From the NCBI RefSeq assembly GCF_048565625.1, contig NZ_JBLZUR010000002.1:1426001-1490000 (forward strand): DNA of 64,000 nt, written 5' to 3'. Positions 17,034 through 25,677 of this stretch are shown here, piece after piece (the stretch's first letter is position 1; each line of letters starts with the position of its first letter). This DNA comes from JBLZUR01 sp048565625. GTDB taxonomy: Bacteria > Pseudomonadota > Alphaproteobacteria > Sphingomonadales > Sphingomonadaceae. The position numbers and the translations under genes were made by a program. Under the pieces are notes generated by a model. It had not been told where the DNA came from and made no database searches. It was given only the letters and a program-made list of their open reading frames with translations.

Positions 17034-18209
17034 TCAGCGCTTCCGAGCGAGTTCGCGGGTCGCCGCTGCCAGGCCGTCCAGTGTCAGCGGGTACATGCGT
17101 CCGTCCATGATCTGCCGGATGAGGCCGATCGACTGGGTGTAGCCCCAATGCGCCTCCGCCGTCGGATTGAGCCAGACGGCGGAGCCATAGACGCCGGTCA
17201 GCCGCTGCAGCCAGACGGCGCCCGCCTCCCGGTTCATATGCTCGACCGAGCCGCCGGGATGGGTGATCTCGTAGGGGCTCATCTGCGCGTCGCCGACCAG
17301 CACCAGCTTGTAGTCGTGGCCGAAGCGATGGAGCACGTCCATCGTCGGGATCTTCTCGCGATGGCGGCGGACATTGTCCTTCCACACGCCCTCGTAGACG
17401 CAGTTGTGGAAGTAGTAGAATTCGAGATGCTTGAACTCGGCGGTGGCAGCGGAGAACAGCTCCTCGCAGAGACGGACATACGGGTCCATCAACCCGCCGA
17501 CGTCGAGGAAGAGGAGCAGCTTCACGGCATTGCGCCGTTCCGGCCGCATCGCCACGTCGAGATAGCCCTTGCGCGCGCTGCCGGTGATGGTGGCGTCGAG
17601 ATCGAGTTCGTCGGCGGCCCCTTCGCGGGCGAAGCGGCGGAGGCGGCGCAGGGCGACCTTGATGTTGCGGGTGCCGAGTTCGACATTGCTGTCGAGGTTG
17701 CGGAACTCGCGCTTGTCCCAGACCTTGATCGCGCGCTTGTGACGGCTTTCCCCGCCGATGCGCACGCCTTCGGGATTGTAGCCACTGTTTCCAAAGGGGG
17801 AGGTGCCGCCGGTGCCGATCCACTTGCTGCCGCCCTGATGCCGGCCCTTCTGCTCCTCCAGCCGCTTCTTCAGCGTCTCCATGATCTCGTCCCAGGAGCC
17901 GAGCGACTGGACGGCAGCCATCTCCTCGGGCGTCAGGAACTTCTCGGCGACGGCCTTCAGCCAGTCCTCCGGGATCTCTGCGTTCTCGCCGCCCTCCCCA
18001 AAGATGCCCTTGAACACCTGCGCGAAGACCCGATCGAAGCGGTCGAGCAGCGCCTCGTCCTTCACGTAGACGGCGCGGGCGAGGTAGTAGAACTCCTCCG
18101 CCTCCAGCCCGATCACCTGCGCGTCGAGCGCCTCCAGCAAGGCGAGATGTTCCTTGGTGCTGGCGGGGATGCCGGCGCGGCGCAGCTCTTCGAGGAAGGA
18201 GATGAACAT
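17034..18209 (-). CDS. VWA-domain CoxE-like protein
   Basis: A 391-residue protein starting MFISFLEELRRAGIPASTKEHLALLEALDAQVIG, the conserved N-terminus of CoxE-like VWA proteins. The VWA core is visible as VKLLLFLDVGGLMDPYVRLCEELFSAA; the metal site DxSxS is altered to DVGGL, so metal binding may be lost. Such proteins pair with MoxR-family ATPases in assembly or activation of enzyme complexes, and a MoxR gene lies 0.75 kb away in the same orientation, separated by a divergent GST gene. The ATG was chosen over an upstream TTG. Confidence 0.85.
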   Translation of the reverse strand: MFISFLEELRRAGIPASTKEHLALLEALDAQVIGLEAEEFYYLARAVYVKDEALLDRFDRVFAQVFKGIFGEGGENAEIPEDWLKAVAEKFLTPEEMAAVQSLGSWDEIMETLKKRLEEQKGRHQGGSKWIGTGGTSPFGNSGYNPEGVRIGGESRHKRAIKVWDKREFRNLDSNVELGTRNIKVALRRLRRFAREGAADELDLDATITGSARKGYLDVAMRPERRNAVKLLLFLDVGGLMDPYVRLCEELFSAATAEFKHLEFYYFHNCVYEGVWKDNVRRHREKIPTMDVLHRFGHDYKLVLVGDAQMSPYEITHPGGSVEHMNREAGAVWLQRLTGVYGSAVWLNPTAEAHWGYTQSIGLIRQIMDGRMYPLTLDGLAAATRELARKR

Positions 18210-18277
18210 GGCCGCGACCTTGTGCCAGCCGCGCGCTCCGGTCAAACCCGCTGGCGTCCTTTGGAGAGGAGAGCAGG

Positions 18278-18928
18278 ATGGGCGAGATCACGGTCAGCGC
18301 GATGCGGTGGGTGCCGGAGTTCGCGCGGGGTCATGTCCGGGATTACCGGGTGCGCTGGATGCTGGAGGAGCTGGGAATCCCCTATGAGTCGCGACTGGTC
18401 TCGGTCGAGGATCGGAAGTCGGGCGCGTATCGGGCAGAGCAGCCCTTTGGTCAGGTGCCGGTGATGTCGCGCGACGGGGTGCCGGTGTTCGAGACGGGTG
18501 CGATCCTGCTGCTTCTCGCCGAACAGGCGGCCAGGCTGCTGCCGAAGAAGCCGACCGGCCGGGTCAGGGCGATCTCCTGGCTGTTCGCCAGCCTCAATTC
18601 GATCGAGCCGTTCGTGATGAACCTCGCCGAGGTCGACTATTTCGAGACGGACGAGGAGGTGAAGAAGCGCCGTCGTCCGGGCGTGGTGGAGATGATCCGC
18701 ACGCGGCTGGATCAGGTGGAGACGGCGCTCGGGGACGACGAATACCTGGCGGGCGAGTTCTCGATCGCGGACATGATGCTGGCGGGGGTGCTGCGCGGGC
18801 TGGAGGGGACGGACATCCTGGACGAGTTCCCGAAGGTGGCGGCGTTCCAGCAACGGTGCCTGGGGCGACCGGCGTTCCAGCGCGCGATCGAGGCGCAGCT
18901 GGCGGATTTCGAAGAGACGCCGGGGTGA
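18278..18928 (+). CDS. Glutathione S-transferase family protein
   Basis: A 216-residue protein of GST layout. The thioredoxin-like part includes RDYRVRWMLEELGIPYESRLVSVED and FGQVPVMSRDGVPVFETGAILLLLAEQ (the Pro-Val/Glu-Thr glutathione contacts), then an all-helical domain with YLAGEFSIADMMLAGVLRGL, the N-capping box motif. It is probably a cytosolic detoxification enzyme of unknown substrate. It is transcribed divergently from the VWA gene and converges on the moxR gene. Confidence 0.88.
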   Translation: MGEITVSAMRWVPEFARGHVRDYRVRWMLEELGIPYESRLVSVEDRKSGAYRAEQPFGQVPVMSRDGVPVFETGAILLLLAEQAARLLPKKPTGRVRAISWLFASLNSIEPFVMNLAEVDYFETDEEVKKRRRPGVVEMIRTRLDQVETALGDDEYLAGEFSIADMMLAGVLRGLEGTDILDEFPKVAAFQQRCLGRPAFQRAIEAQLADFEETPG

Positions 18929-18955
18929 GATCATCCCCCTCCGGGGGAGGATTGG

Positions 18956-19801
<846 letters not shown>

Positions 19802-19834
19802 GCGATCCCCTCGATGGCGTTCACGGGAGAAGTG

Positions 19835-19848
19835 GAGCGGGTGAAGGG
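19835..19848. other. attL, left prophage attachment core
   Basis: GAGCGGGTGAAGGG is identical to 61,930-61,943 at the tRNA-Gly end of the element. On the chromosomal side it is preceded by TG, so the flank reads TGGAGCGGGTGAAGGG. That is the reverse complement of a tRNA-Gly 3' end including its encoded CCA, as expected for the displaced native end of the target gene. Confidence 0.9.
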
Positions 19849-20075
19849 TGTCAGCCACTACCGTAAGTTGGCTAGCGCAAGACTATAGTGAGCGCAAACC
19901 CGTAGTTTGACGATGAATGTGGAGCGGCCCGACGGGGTCGCACCGTCCTCTCACGCCCTGGACAGGCGCTCGTCCACTGGACGGGCCGCACGAAGCAGCA
20001 GCCACGCCTCGACCCGAACGTCAACAGCGCCTGATCCAAGCCGCCGATGAACTACCGCCTGCGCAGCCCGCGAAC

Positions 20076-20819
20076 TCAAGTGTGCCCGTAGTCAGGCTTC
20101 GGGAACGGTCGCACCGGATACCGGCAGGCCTTTGCAAAGCGCGTCTGTAGAAAGCGGAGGTATCGGAACTGCCGCAGCTCGTGCTTGATCGCGCGATCTG
20201 CCCCGGCCAGCAGCCGAGCCGCGCGCGGATTTCCTGCCGCGCGGGTGTTGGTCATGAGAGAGTTGTGGAACCACTCGCCGTCGAGTTCCCAGAACGTGCC
20301 GACATGCTCGCCATGATAGGTGAAGCCGGCCGCTTGATACACGGTCCCGAACAGCCCGCATCGTTCATCCGCGAACGACTGTATCCATTTGACCTTCGGC
20401 CGCACCCGGCGGATCAGCCGGATTGAGAAGGCGAGGGCGCGGCTCTCCGAGTTGCGGGGCGCGGCATCGTTCAGCCACATGCGATTGAGTTCCAGGTACT
20501 CCGTCAGACCTGTCCCGGCGACCACGCTGTCGGCGCTCGCCGGGTTCATGGCAAAGCCGTACTGGAGGATGCCGGTCAGCTGGCGGCCGATGAAGACGCC
20601 GAGGTGCAAGGTCGATCCGCGATATGTCCGGTGACTGTAGTGCTCGGCCTCAATGATCCTGTTCGCCAAGTCGCGATCGACTAGGCGCACACTGAACGCG
20701 CTGTCGCCGAAGCCCACGGCTTCCCGCCAGCCGAAGAGGTCGCCGCTGGTATCGAAGAGGTAGCCCGTCGTCTCACCCGCCACCCCGAAGGGCACGCGCG
20801 TTGATTGTTCCTTATCCAT
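20076..20819 (-). CDS. mom: Mom-like adenine modification protein
   Basis: A 247-residue protein resembling phage Mu Mom and its relatives, GNAT-fold enzymes that convert adenine to a carbamoylmethyl-type derivative so phage DNA resists many restriction enzymes. Recognised stretches: YSHRTYRGSTLHLGVFIG, LTGILQYGFAMNP, EYLELNRMWLNDAAPRNSESRA, KWIQSFADERCG and TVYQAAGFTYHGEHVGTFWELDGEWFHNS. It is the left-most prophage gene, separated from the late block by brnTA. A strong terminator lies 12 bases before the ATG. Longer starts would have to read through that hairpin, so MDKEQ was chosen, although it has no good ribosome binding site. Confidence 0.8.
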   Translation of the reverse strand: MDKEQSTRVPFGVAGETTGYLFDTSGDLFGWREAVGFGDSAFSVRLVDRDLANRIIEAEHYSHRTYRGSTLHLGVFIGRQLTGILQYGFAMNPASADSVVAGTGLTEYLELNRMWLNDAAPRNSESRALAFSIRLIRRVRPKVKWIQSFADERCGLFGTVYQAAGFTYHGEHVGTFWELDGEWFHNSLMTNTRAAGNPRAARLLAGADRAIKHELRQFRYLRFLQTRFAKACRYPVRPFPKPDYGHT

Positions 20820-20830
20820 TGGAGGCTCAC

Positions 20831-20861
20831 AAAAGCCCCGCCCGGTGCACGGGTGCGGGGC
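20831..20861 (-). terminator. Terminator or attenuator just upstream of mom
   Basis: On the minus strand GCCCCGC-A-CCCG and CGGG-CGGGGC form an 11-bp GC stem around TGCAC and are followed by TTTT. It lies between any leftward transcript coming from the tail genes and the mom start codon, 12 bases before it. Confidence 0.75.
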
Positions 20862-20971
20862 GTTGCGGCTAGGCCAGCCGCGCGTGACGGGTTCCTGCCC
20901 GTCGGTTGCCGTGTTCCAGCACGGCACCCCCGCTCGGCCTCACGGCCTGCGGACGTGTTCAATTACTTTAA

Positions 20972-21014
20972 GTATGCACAAATAACCATTGACGACGTGA
21001 TTATTCGTGCATAC
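20972..21014 (+). promoter_or_regulatory. brnTA promoter with inverted-repeat operator
   Basis: TTGACG (20,989-20,994) and TACAAC (21,012-21,017) are 17 bases apart. Arms GTATGCACAAATAA (20,972-20,985) and TTATTCGTGCATAC (21,001-21,014) form a 14-bp inverted repeat with one mismatch, straddling the -35 box and reaching the -10. This suits autorepression by the ribbon-helix-helix BrnA antitoxin. Transcription would begin very close to the brnT ATG. Confidence 0.75.
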
Positions 21015-21023
21015 AACAAACCC

Positions 21024-21281
21024 ATGGACATCACCTTCGACCCGGACAAAAACGCCGCGAACATCGAGAATCGTGGCCTGTCGTTCGAGGATTTCGCCGG
21101 TTTCGACGGCGTGCCTTCGGTCGTTGTGGATGACCGCTATGACTACGGCGAGACCCGCTATCAGGCTCGCGGCCGGATCAACGGCAAGGGTTTCTGCATC
21201 GTCTATACCCTGACCGCCACCGGCATCCGCCTGATCAGCTTCCGCCGCGCCCACGAAAAGGAGATGCGCCGCTATGAATAA
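21024..21281 (+). CDS. brnT: BrnT-family ribonuclease toxin
   Basis: An 85-residue protein starting MDITFDPDKNAANIENRGLSFEDFAGFDG, the BrnT pattern (FDPxKxxxNxxxHGxxFxxA...). It continues with DDRYDYGETRYQARGRINGKGFCIVYTLTATGIRLISFRRAHEKEMRRYE, where YGExRY and ISxRxAxxxExxxYE are family hallmarks. BrnT folds like RelE and cuts RNA. The usual HGxxF histidine is an Arg here (NRGLSF). The antitoxin start overlaps its end by eight bases. Confidence 0.9.
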   Translation: MDITFDPDKNAANIENRGLSFEDFAGFDGVPSVVVDDRYDYGETRYQARGRINGKGFCIVYTLTATGIRLISFRRAHEKEMRRYE

Positions 21282-21546
21282 GACCAAGGGGCCGCCCCCC
21301 GCCGACTTCGACGACAACCCCGAATGGACCGACGAGACGAGCGCCAAGGCCCGCCCGGCCGATCAGGTCCACCCGGCCCATGTCGTCGCCGCATTGACCA
21401 AGCGTCCGCGCGGCCGCCCGGCGGGATCGGACAAGGAGCGGATCACCATCCGCCTGGACCATGATGTTCTGGAGCGCTTCCGCGCCTCCGGCCCCGGCTG
21501 GCAGTCTCGCATGAACGAGGCTCTACGGAAGGCGGTCGGCGTCTGA
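21274..21546 (+). CDS. brnA: BrnA-family antitoxin
   Basis: A 90-residue protein with an acidic, flexible N-terminal half and a C-terminal ribbon-helix-helix, RGRPAGSDKERITIRLDHDVLERFRASGPGWQSRMNEALRKAVGV, typical of BrnA. It neutralises BrnT and represses the operon. The pair is transcribed against the surrounding late genes, the usual position for a lysogenically expressed accessory cassette. Confidence 0.9.
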   Translation: MNKTKGPPPADFDDNPEWTDETSAKARPADQVHPAHVVAALTKRPRGRPAGSDKERITIRLDHDVLERFRASGPGWQSRMNEALRKAVGV

Positions 21547-21563
21547 TCGGCGGTAGGCGCTGA

Positions 21564-22268
21564 TTACCCCGGCGCCACCTTTCCACCCAACGCCTTGAAG
21601 AACACGGACCCCGCTCCGCTGATCGGCTCCACGCCGACAGCGTCGCCGGGCCAGTAGAGGTGTTGCGTGCCGACGCCTTGCGTCTCCGCCCATTTCAGGA
21701 TGTCGGTCGGCTTGATCGTCGTCTTGTAGACCGGGTAGCCGACGGTCAAAGCTATGCTCGACTGGGACGGCTGCCACACCTGCCACTCGCCGAAGTCCGC
21801 CAGCCGCTTGCCCTTCTGCAGGTAGCGGGTTGCTGACGGTGACGGATCGAGGAACACCATCAGCTCAAGCGCATGGTCGCCCTTGTCCGGCTCGCGCAGC
21901 AGGAACGCATCGTACAGCATGTTCCGCTCGCCGTGGATCGTGGCATCGGTCCACTTCACGGTCATGTCGTAGCGCTTGACCTCGGACAGCCGGCGAACCG
22001 TTCCGAGGTTCCGGCGCACGTCGCCGTAGCGGTCCCGGCCGATGTGCAGATACCCGCGCGGCGCGTTGCCCTTGCGGGTCTCCATCGGCTGATACCATTC
22101 GATCCGGGCGGACGAGAACGGCGTCTCCGGCTTCTGCGTGTCATCGATGACGAGCCGGTTGCGGAACGCGCTGTCCGGCAAACCCTCCCGCCCGAATGGT
22201 GCCGAGTAGGCGAACCAGTCGCCCTTGACGATCGGTGCGCCGCCGTCGCCTTTGGTGAGGAGGGTCAC
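21564..22268 (-). CDS. Tail-associated protein, possibly polysaccharide-acting
   Basis: A 234-residue protein at the distal end of the tail block. The pattern VKRYDMTVKWTDATIHGERNMLYDAFLLREPDKGDHALELMVFLDPSP followed by GEWQVWQPSQSSIALTVGYPV is reminiscent of the jelly-roll of glycoside hydrolase family 12, where a Glu in an ExMIW-type strand is catalytic (here ELMVFL). This is a weak resemblance from memory, not a firm assignment. The GTG start overlaps the stop of the SGNH hydrolase gene, so the two are probably co-expressed as virion or tail-tip enzymes. Confidence 0.5.
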   Translation of the reverse strand: MTLLTKGDGGAPIVKGDWFAYSAPFGREGLPDSAFRNRLVIDDTQKPETPFSSARIEWYQPMETRKGNAPRGYLHIGRDRYGDVRRNLGTVRRLSEVKRYDMTVKWTDATIHGERNMLYDAFLLREPDKGDHALELMVFLDPSPSATRYLQKGKRLADFGEWQVWQPSQSSIALTVGYPVYKTTIKPTDILKWAETQGVGTQHLYWPGDAVGVEPISGAGSVFFKALGGKVAPG

Positions 22269-23356
22269 GCGCTCGCCATGCCGCCGATGCCCACACCGGC
22301 GATGTCGCGCCCAATCGCGATGCGGGTCGCGATGTCGTGATGCGTGCCGTCCGGCCGGACGTACCCTGCCTTGCCGGCCTCAACCAGTCGCACCAGCGGA
22401 TCGGCATCGCGCAGCGCCGCGCACGCCGCGCGCACGGTGCTGCTATAGGTGGAGCCTGCGGCGGGCGTCATGACGATCACGACCTTGGCGTTCGCCGTCT
22501 CAGGGAAGTCGGTTCGGAACGCCGTGATGATCTCCTGCACCCTCGCCTGATAGGCGTTCGCGGAGAACGCGAAATCCGCATCGTTGCCGCCAAGCGCAAT
22601 GACGAAAAACGGCACCTGCCAGACGATGTTGGCGGCGGTGAGCGCATCCATCTGCTGCCGGAACTTGCTCTTGGCGAAGCCGGTCGGCACCGCCCCCGTA
22701 CCGATGTAGAGGAAGCCGGTGGTCGGCGACCAAGAGTAGCCGCTGAACTGCTTGATCGTGGTGCCGGCCGGCAGGGTGAAGCTGGGAAGCGACCCGCCAC
22801 CGAAATAGCTGAGGTTGTACGGGCCGGTGCCGCTGCTGATGTGGATGCGATCGGGCATGCCGTCCGCCACCAGCAAGCGGTTCGTCTGAGGCGAGCCGGA
22901 GGTCAGTGTCAGGACGCGGCCCGAGACCGACCCGACGAGATCTCCAAGCTGAGGATTGGCCTCGGCCCGCCCGGCGAAAGCGCCGGCCGTTGCGCGCTTC
23001 GCCACGATGATGTCGTTGCTCGGGTACAGCTCGCGAAACCGCTGGAAGATGCCCGCCTCATAGCTGACATTGCCGACGGTCGTGTTGGCATGCGCCGCGA
23101 CACCGGTGACCGTGCCCGGCGCATAGACCTGAACCGCGTTGGCGGCGTCCATGACCTTCGCCTTCGAGTCGCTCTGATAAGCGGACGTGAACGCGGCGGC
23201 GTCCGATGCGTAGACCGGGAAGCTGGGATCGGACATGACGCCCAGCCCGTTGCTGTCCGAGATGATCGGGATGAGCGGCGTGAACGGCAGCGCCACGCCT
23301 CCGCCCGATGCCGCCCAAGCCGCGCGCGACTGCGCCCTGCGATTACGATACCCCAT
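22265..23356 (-). CDS. SGNH/GDSL-type hydrolase, tail-tip esterase candidate
   Basis: A 363-residue protein. Block features of SGNH hydrolases are present though diverged: PIISDSNGLG (nucleophile block I, DSN in place of GDS), WQVPFFVIALGGNDADF (block III, GGND) and VRPDGTHHDIATRIAIG (block V, DGTHH with catalytic Asp-His). Such phage enzymes de-acetylate host surface glycans. AAGGAGGA six bases before the ATG at 23,356 marks a strong start. However, the frame stays open upstream to a GTG at 23,488 coupled to the holin stop, giving 44 extra residues with a membrane-like stretch. Confidence 0.72.
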   Translation of the reverse strand: MGYRNRRAQSRAAWAASGGGVALPFTPLIPIISDSNGLGVMSDPSFPVYASDAAAFTSAYQSDSKAKVMDAANAVQVYAPGTVTGVAAHANTTVGNVSYEAGIFQRFRELYPSNDIIVAKRATAGAFAGRAEANPQLGDLVGSVSGRVLTLTSGSPQTNRLLVADGMPDRIHISSGTGPYNLSYFGGGSLPSFTLPAGTTIKQFSGYSWSPTTGFLYIGTGAVPTGFAKSKFRQQMDALTAANIVWQVPFFVIALGGNDADFAFSANAYQARVQEIITAFRTDFPETANAKVVIVMTPAAGSTYSSTVRAACAALRDADPLVRLVEAGKAGYVRPDGTHHDIATRIAIGRDIAGVGIGGMASA

Positions 23357-23484
23357 GCTCTTCCTCCTTGGGTTGGCCTCGCGGCCCTTGATCTTGCTGA
23401 CGATCAGCGCGCCTGCCGCGACGGCGATCTCGAACATTGTCTGAGCGAGCGCTGCGGCCAGTGCCGCCTTGAGCGCGCGGTCGA

Positions 23485-23748
23485 TCACTTCACGCGGCCG
23501 ACGCTATCCGGCGTGTGCTGTGCCAGCGTCACGGCCTCGGCCTTCTTCCGGCGCGCGTTCCAGAAGGCCCAGCCCGCAGCGGCAACAGCAAGCAAGAGGC
23601 CCGTGATCAGCGGCTCGTCTGCACCCGTGAGATAGCCCTTGCGGATCAGCCAACCGGCCAGCAGCGCCGCGAAGTAGCGGATCGCGATCACACCCGTTTC
23701 CGGCAGGATGCTAGGGTTGACGATGATGGGCTTCGGAACGTCGGTCAT
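23485..23748 (-). CDS. Putative holin (Pam3-gp28-like)
   Basis: An 87-residue protein: MTDVPKPIIVNPSILPETGV, a first membrane segment (VIAIRYFAALLAGWLI), a short loop with KGYLTGADE, a second segment (LITGLLLAVAAAGWAFWNA) and a basic tail RRKK. This topology and the surrounding wording match the Pam3-gp28 family of putative holins as I know it. AGGAG seven bases before this ATG decides the start; the frame is also open to an ATG 25 codons upstream. It lies next to the endolysin gene. Confidence 0.65.
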   Translation of the reverse strand: MTDVPKPIIVNPSILPETGVIAIRYFAALLAGWLIRKGYLTGADEPLITGLLLAVAAAGWAFWNARRKKAEAVTLAQHTPDSVGRVK

Positions 23749-23826
23749 GGAGTTCTCCTCTCGAAAGCGGTCGATGGTGCGGGCGGCGTCGTATTCGCCG
23801 GGGACGGGCTGGCGCTCGGTCATGCC

Positions 23827-24174
23827 TCACTCCCCCTCGGGAAGAGCGAACGGAGGAAGGTCGACCGTTTGCCCAGCAAGTTCATGCGTGCTGTCGCCGC
23901 AGAACTGGATCTGGCCGTTGACCACGAAGGAATGGCAGACGTCAGGGGGATCGCCCGGCTCTCGCTTGAAAGTGGGATCAACAGCGGATCCACACCTCAC
24001 AAGGATGGAGGGCGAGATGGTCGGGCGCTCGACATCGCCGTTCCACGTCCACTGCTGACGGGCCTGCGGGGAGGTGCTGACGACGTGCCACGAATTGCAA
24101 GCGGGACACCGGAAAGCGAGAGCACCTTCTGCCGTCGTCATGAGGACGTCTGACAGACGGATGAAGGCGCTCAT
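23827..24174 (-). CDS. Small Cys-containing phage protein, DUF6527-like
   Basis: A 115-residue protein with FRCPACNSWHVV, WTWNGDVERPTISPSILV and VCHSFVVNGQIQFCGDSTHELAGQTVDLP. I know this combination from small phage proteins usually named DUF6527; the assignment is from memory. The Cys and His residues suggest a metal-binding site. Its start overlaps the endolysin stop (ATGA), so it belongs to the lysis operon. No activity can be inferred. Confidence 0.55.
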   Translation of the reverse strand: MSAFIRLSDVLMTTAEGALAFRCPACNSWHVVSTSPQARQQWTWNGDVERPTISPSILVRCGSAVDPTFKREPGDPPDVCHSFVVNGQIQFCGDSTHELAGQTVDLPPFALPEGE

Positions 24175-24683
24175 GCTTCGTTGCTCGAAAGCGGGATGCC
24201 GGCGGTGCGGGTCATCTTCACCGGGCCCAGGATCACGGGAACGCCACGCGGCCAGCGCCTCGCAACGCAGCGGCCCTTCTCGATGCGGGCGACGCACACC
24301 CGATCACCCTGATTGCCACCGAGGACGTGGTAGTGCGTCAGATCTTCGCCGACGTAGAAGCCGACATGCCCGCCGCCCGGCCGCTCGAAGACGAGCACGG
24401 CACCGGGAGACAGGTGATCCTCCCGCAGGTTCGCGCCCCAGCTTGCCCACGCCTTCGCCCGTACCGCGACGGGCGGCGGTGTCTGGCCGGCCTCCGCCAT
24501 GCAGGTCGCGACAAACAGGCCGCACCATGGCACGCTGTCCGCATTGTAGACGATGCCGAGCACCTTCGTGCCGAGGCGCTTTGCCCACCCCATGATCGCC
24601 GGATTGTTGAGCGCCCCGGCCGCCTCGCGCGTGCCATTCTTCGCCCGCGCGGCGGTCAGCCACGCTGGTTCGGGATTCGTCAT
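24171..24683 (-). CDS. Endolysin, TIGR02594/NlpC-P60-like peptidase
   Basis: A 170-residue protein of the TIGR02594 type: WLTAARAKNGTREAAGALNNPAIMGWAKRLG, the nucleophile in ADSVPWCGLFVATCMAEAG (Cys54) and the histidine in LVFERPGGGHVGFYVGED (His106). The fold is that of NlpC/P60 cysteine peptidases that cut peptidoglycan peptides. No signal peptide is seen, so release should depend on the neighbouring holin. Its ATG overlaps the stop of a small upstream gene. Confidence 0.8.
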   Translation of the reverse strand: MTNPEPAWLTAARAKNGTREAAGALNNPAIMGWAKRLGTKVLGIVYNADSVPWCGLFVATCMAEAGQTPPPVAVRAKAWASWGANLREDHLSPGAVLVFERPGGGHVGFYVGEDLTHYHVLGGNQGDRVCVARIEKGRCVARRWPRGVPVILGPVKMTRTAGIPLSSNEA

Positions 24684-24850
24684 GTCGTTCTCCAAAATTG
24701 CCACCAGCGGCGGCTTGGCAAAGGCGCGGGTGTCTCAGCTGCGACTTGGATCAGCGCGAGCCACTCAGCGGGGATGTCCGTCTCGGTTTGGAAGGCGGTC
24801 AGCAGCGCATTACGGACGAAGGTGCGTGCGGCCTCTCGTTCCGGCGTCAT
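24680..24850 (-). CDS. Small lysis-cassette protein of 56 residues
   Basis: A short frame, MTPEREAARTFVRNALLTAF and so on, ending SRRWWQFWRTT. It is fitted exactly between its neighbours: its ATG follows the upstream stop without a gap and its TGA overlaps the endolysin ATG. The amphipathic helix followed by a Trp/Arg-rich end might touch membrane. I do not recognise a family. Perfect packing in the operon and codon usage support a real gene. Confidence 0.65.
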   Translation of the reverse strand: MTPEREAARTFVRNALLTAFQTETDIPAEWLALIQVAAETPAPLPSRRWWQFWRTT

Positions 24851-25288
24851 TCACTGAGAAGCGTTGGATGGGAGGGGAGCCTGCCCTTCCACTGCGCGCA
24901 GTCGCTCGCGCATGCGCTGCTGCTCCAGCTCGACGGCGGTCAGGCGCTGATCGCCCTTCGCCTGTGCCGCCATGATTTCGGCGATGCGCTGGCCCGTCTG
25001 CTGCTGCTCGCTCGACATGCCGTCGAGGGCCTTCTGCATGGCATCCAGCTTGGTCGAAACCTGCGTTGTGGTCTGGGCCAGGCTGTAGATCGTTGCGCCT
25101 ACCCAGAGGCAAAGGGCCAGCATGATCGCCACGACAATCGTCCCCGCGTGCTTGGCGATGCCCGTAGCCTCAGCCGCGACCGGCGCAGGTGGAGGCTGAA
25201 GCACCTTCAGCGCCGCCGCCAGCTCCGCCAGCGATGCACCGGTTGGCGACCCGCCGGGGATCGCTTCGTTCACCGTCCGGCCCGGCAT
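24851..25288 (-). CDS. Membrane-anchored coiled-coil protein
   Basis: A 145-residue protein with one membrane helix (GTIVVAIMLALCLWVGATIYSL, about residues 48-69) and a C-terminal coiled coil rich in Gln, Glu and Arg (STKLDAMQKALDGMSSEQQQTGQRIAEIMAAQAKGDQRL...). The topology resembles an i-spanin (Rz-like) and the gene lies in the lysis region, but no partner lipoprotein gene is visible, so a spanin role is only a guess. Confidence 0.55.
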   Translation of the reverse strand: MPGRTVNEAIPGGSPTGASLAELAAALKVLQPPPAPVAAEATGIAKHAGTIVVAIMLALCLWVGATIYSLAQTTTQVSTKLDAMQKALDGMSSEQQQTGQRIAEIMAAQAKGDQRLTAVELEQQRMRERLRAVEGQAPLPSNASQ

Positions 25289-25344
25289 GCGCGCCTCCCT
25301 GCCGTTTCAGGCATCGTTCTGTTCTCCGGTCGTGCGAGAGGCTG

Positions 25345-25677
25345 CTAGGCCGGTTGTGCCTGTGACGCGGCGATTTGCGCTTCCAGCGTCGCCACCTGCA
25401 CCTGCAACTCGGTGACTTGATCGGCGAGGTTCGCCACCTGTGCCGTCAGGTCCGCCTTGCGCGCGAGCAGGTCGGCTTCATTCGACAAGGCTGCAGCACA
25501 GGCGGCATCCATGACGCCCACGACGCCGGCCAGTGGGATAGGCTCCGGGTCCTTTAGACGCGGCTGGCCTTCGGTGAACTGCACGTCCTGCTTGTGCGCG
25601 CCGACAACCTGTCCGGTTTCGAGGTCGAAGCGGATCAGGATCTCGTAAGGGGAAAGCCGGTTGGAATCGAGGGACAT
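25345..25677 (-). CDS. Tail fibre-adjacent protein with C-terminal coiled coil
   Basis: A 110-residue protein starting MSLDSNRLSPYEILIRFDLETGQVVGAHKQDVQFTEG. It ends in heptads of Ala, Leu, Val and Gln (DLLARKADLTAQVANLADQVTELQVQVATLEAQI), a strong coiled coil. Its ATG overlaps the last base of the fibre gene stop, so it may be a fibre chaperone or trimerised fibre component. No family recognised. Confidence 0.55.
   Translation of the reverse strand: MSLDSNRLSPYEILIRFDLETGQVVGAHKQDVQFTEGQPRLKDPEPIPLAGVVGVMDAACAAALSNEADLLARKADLTAQVANLADQVTELQVQVATLEAQIAASQAQPA

Noticed and set aside
19802..19858. Upstream start for the MoxR gene giving 19 extra residues
   Set aside because: The extension crosses the prophage attachment core, so it could not have existed before integration; MRFEGTQDY is the family start.
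19917..20150. Plus-strand frame of 77 codons at the prophage left end
   Set aside because: No ribosome binding site, atypical composition, and it overlaps the end of the mom gene.
20820..20927. Longer start for the mom gene (36 more residues)
   Set aside because: It would require translating through a strong terminator hairpin, and the added residues are Cys/Pro/Arg-rich without family resemblance.
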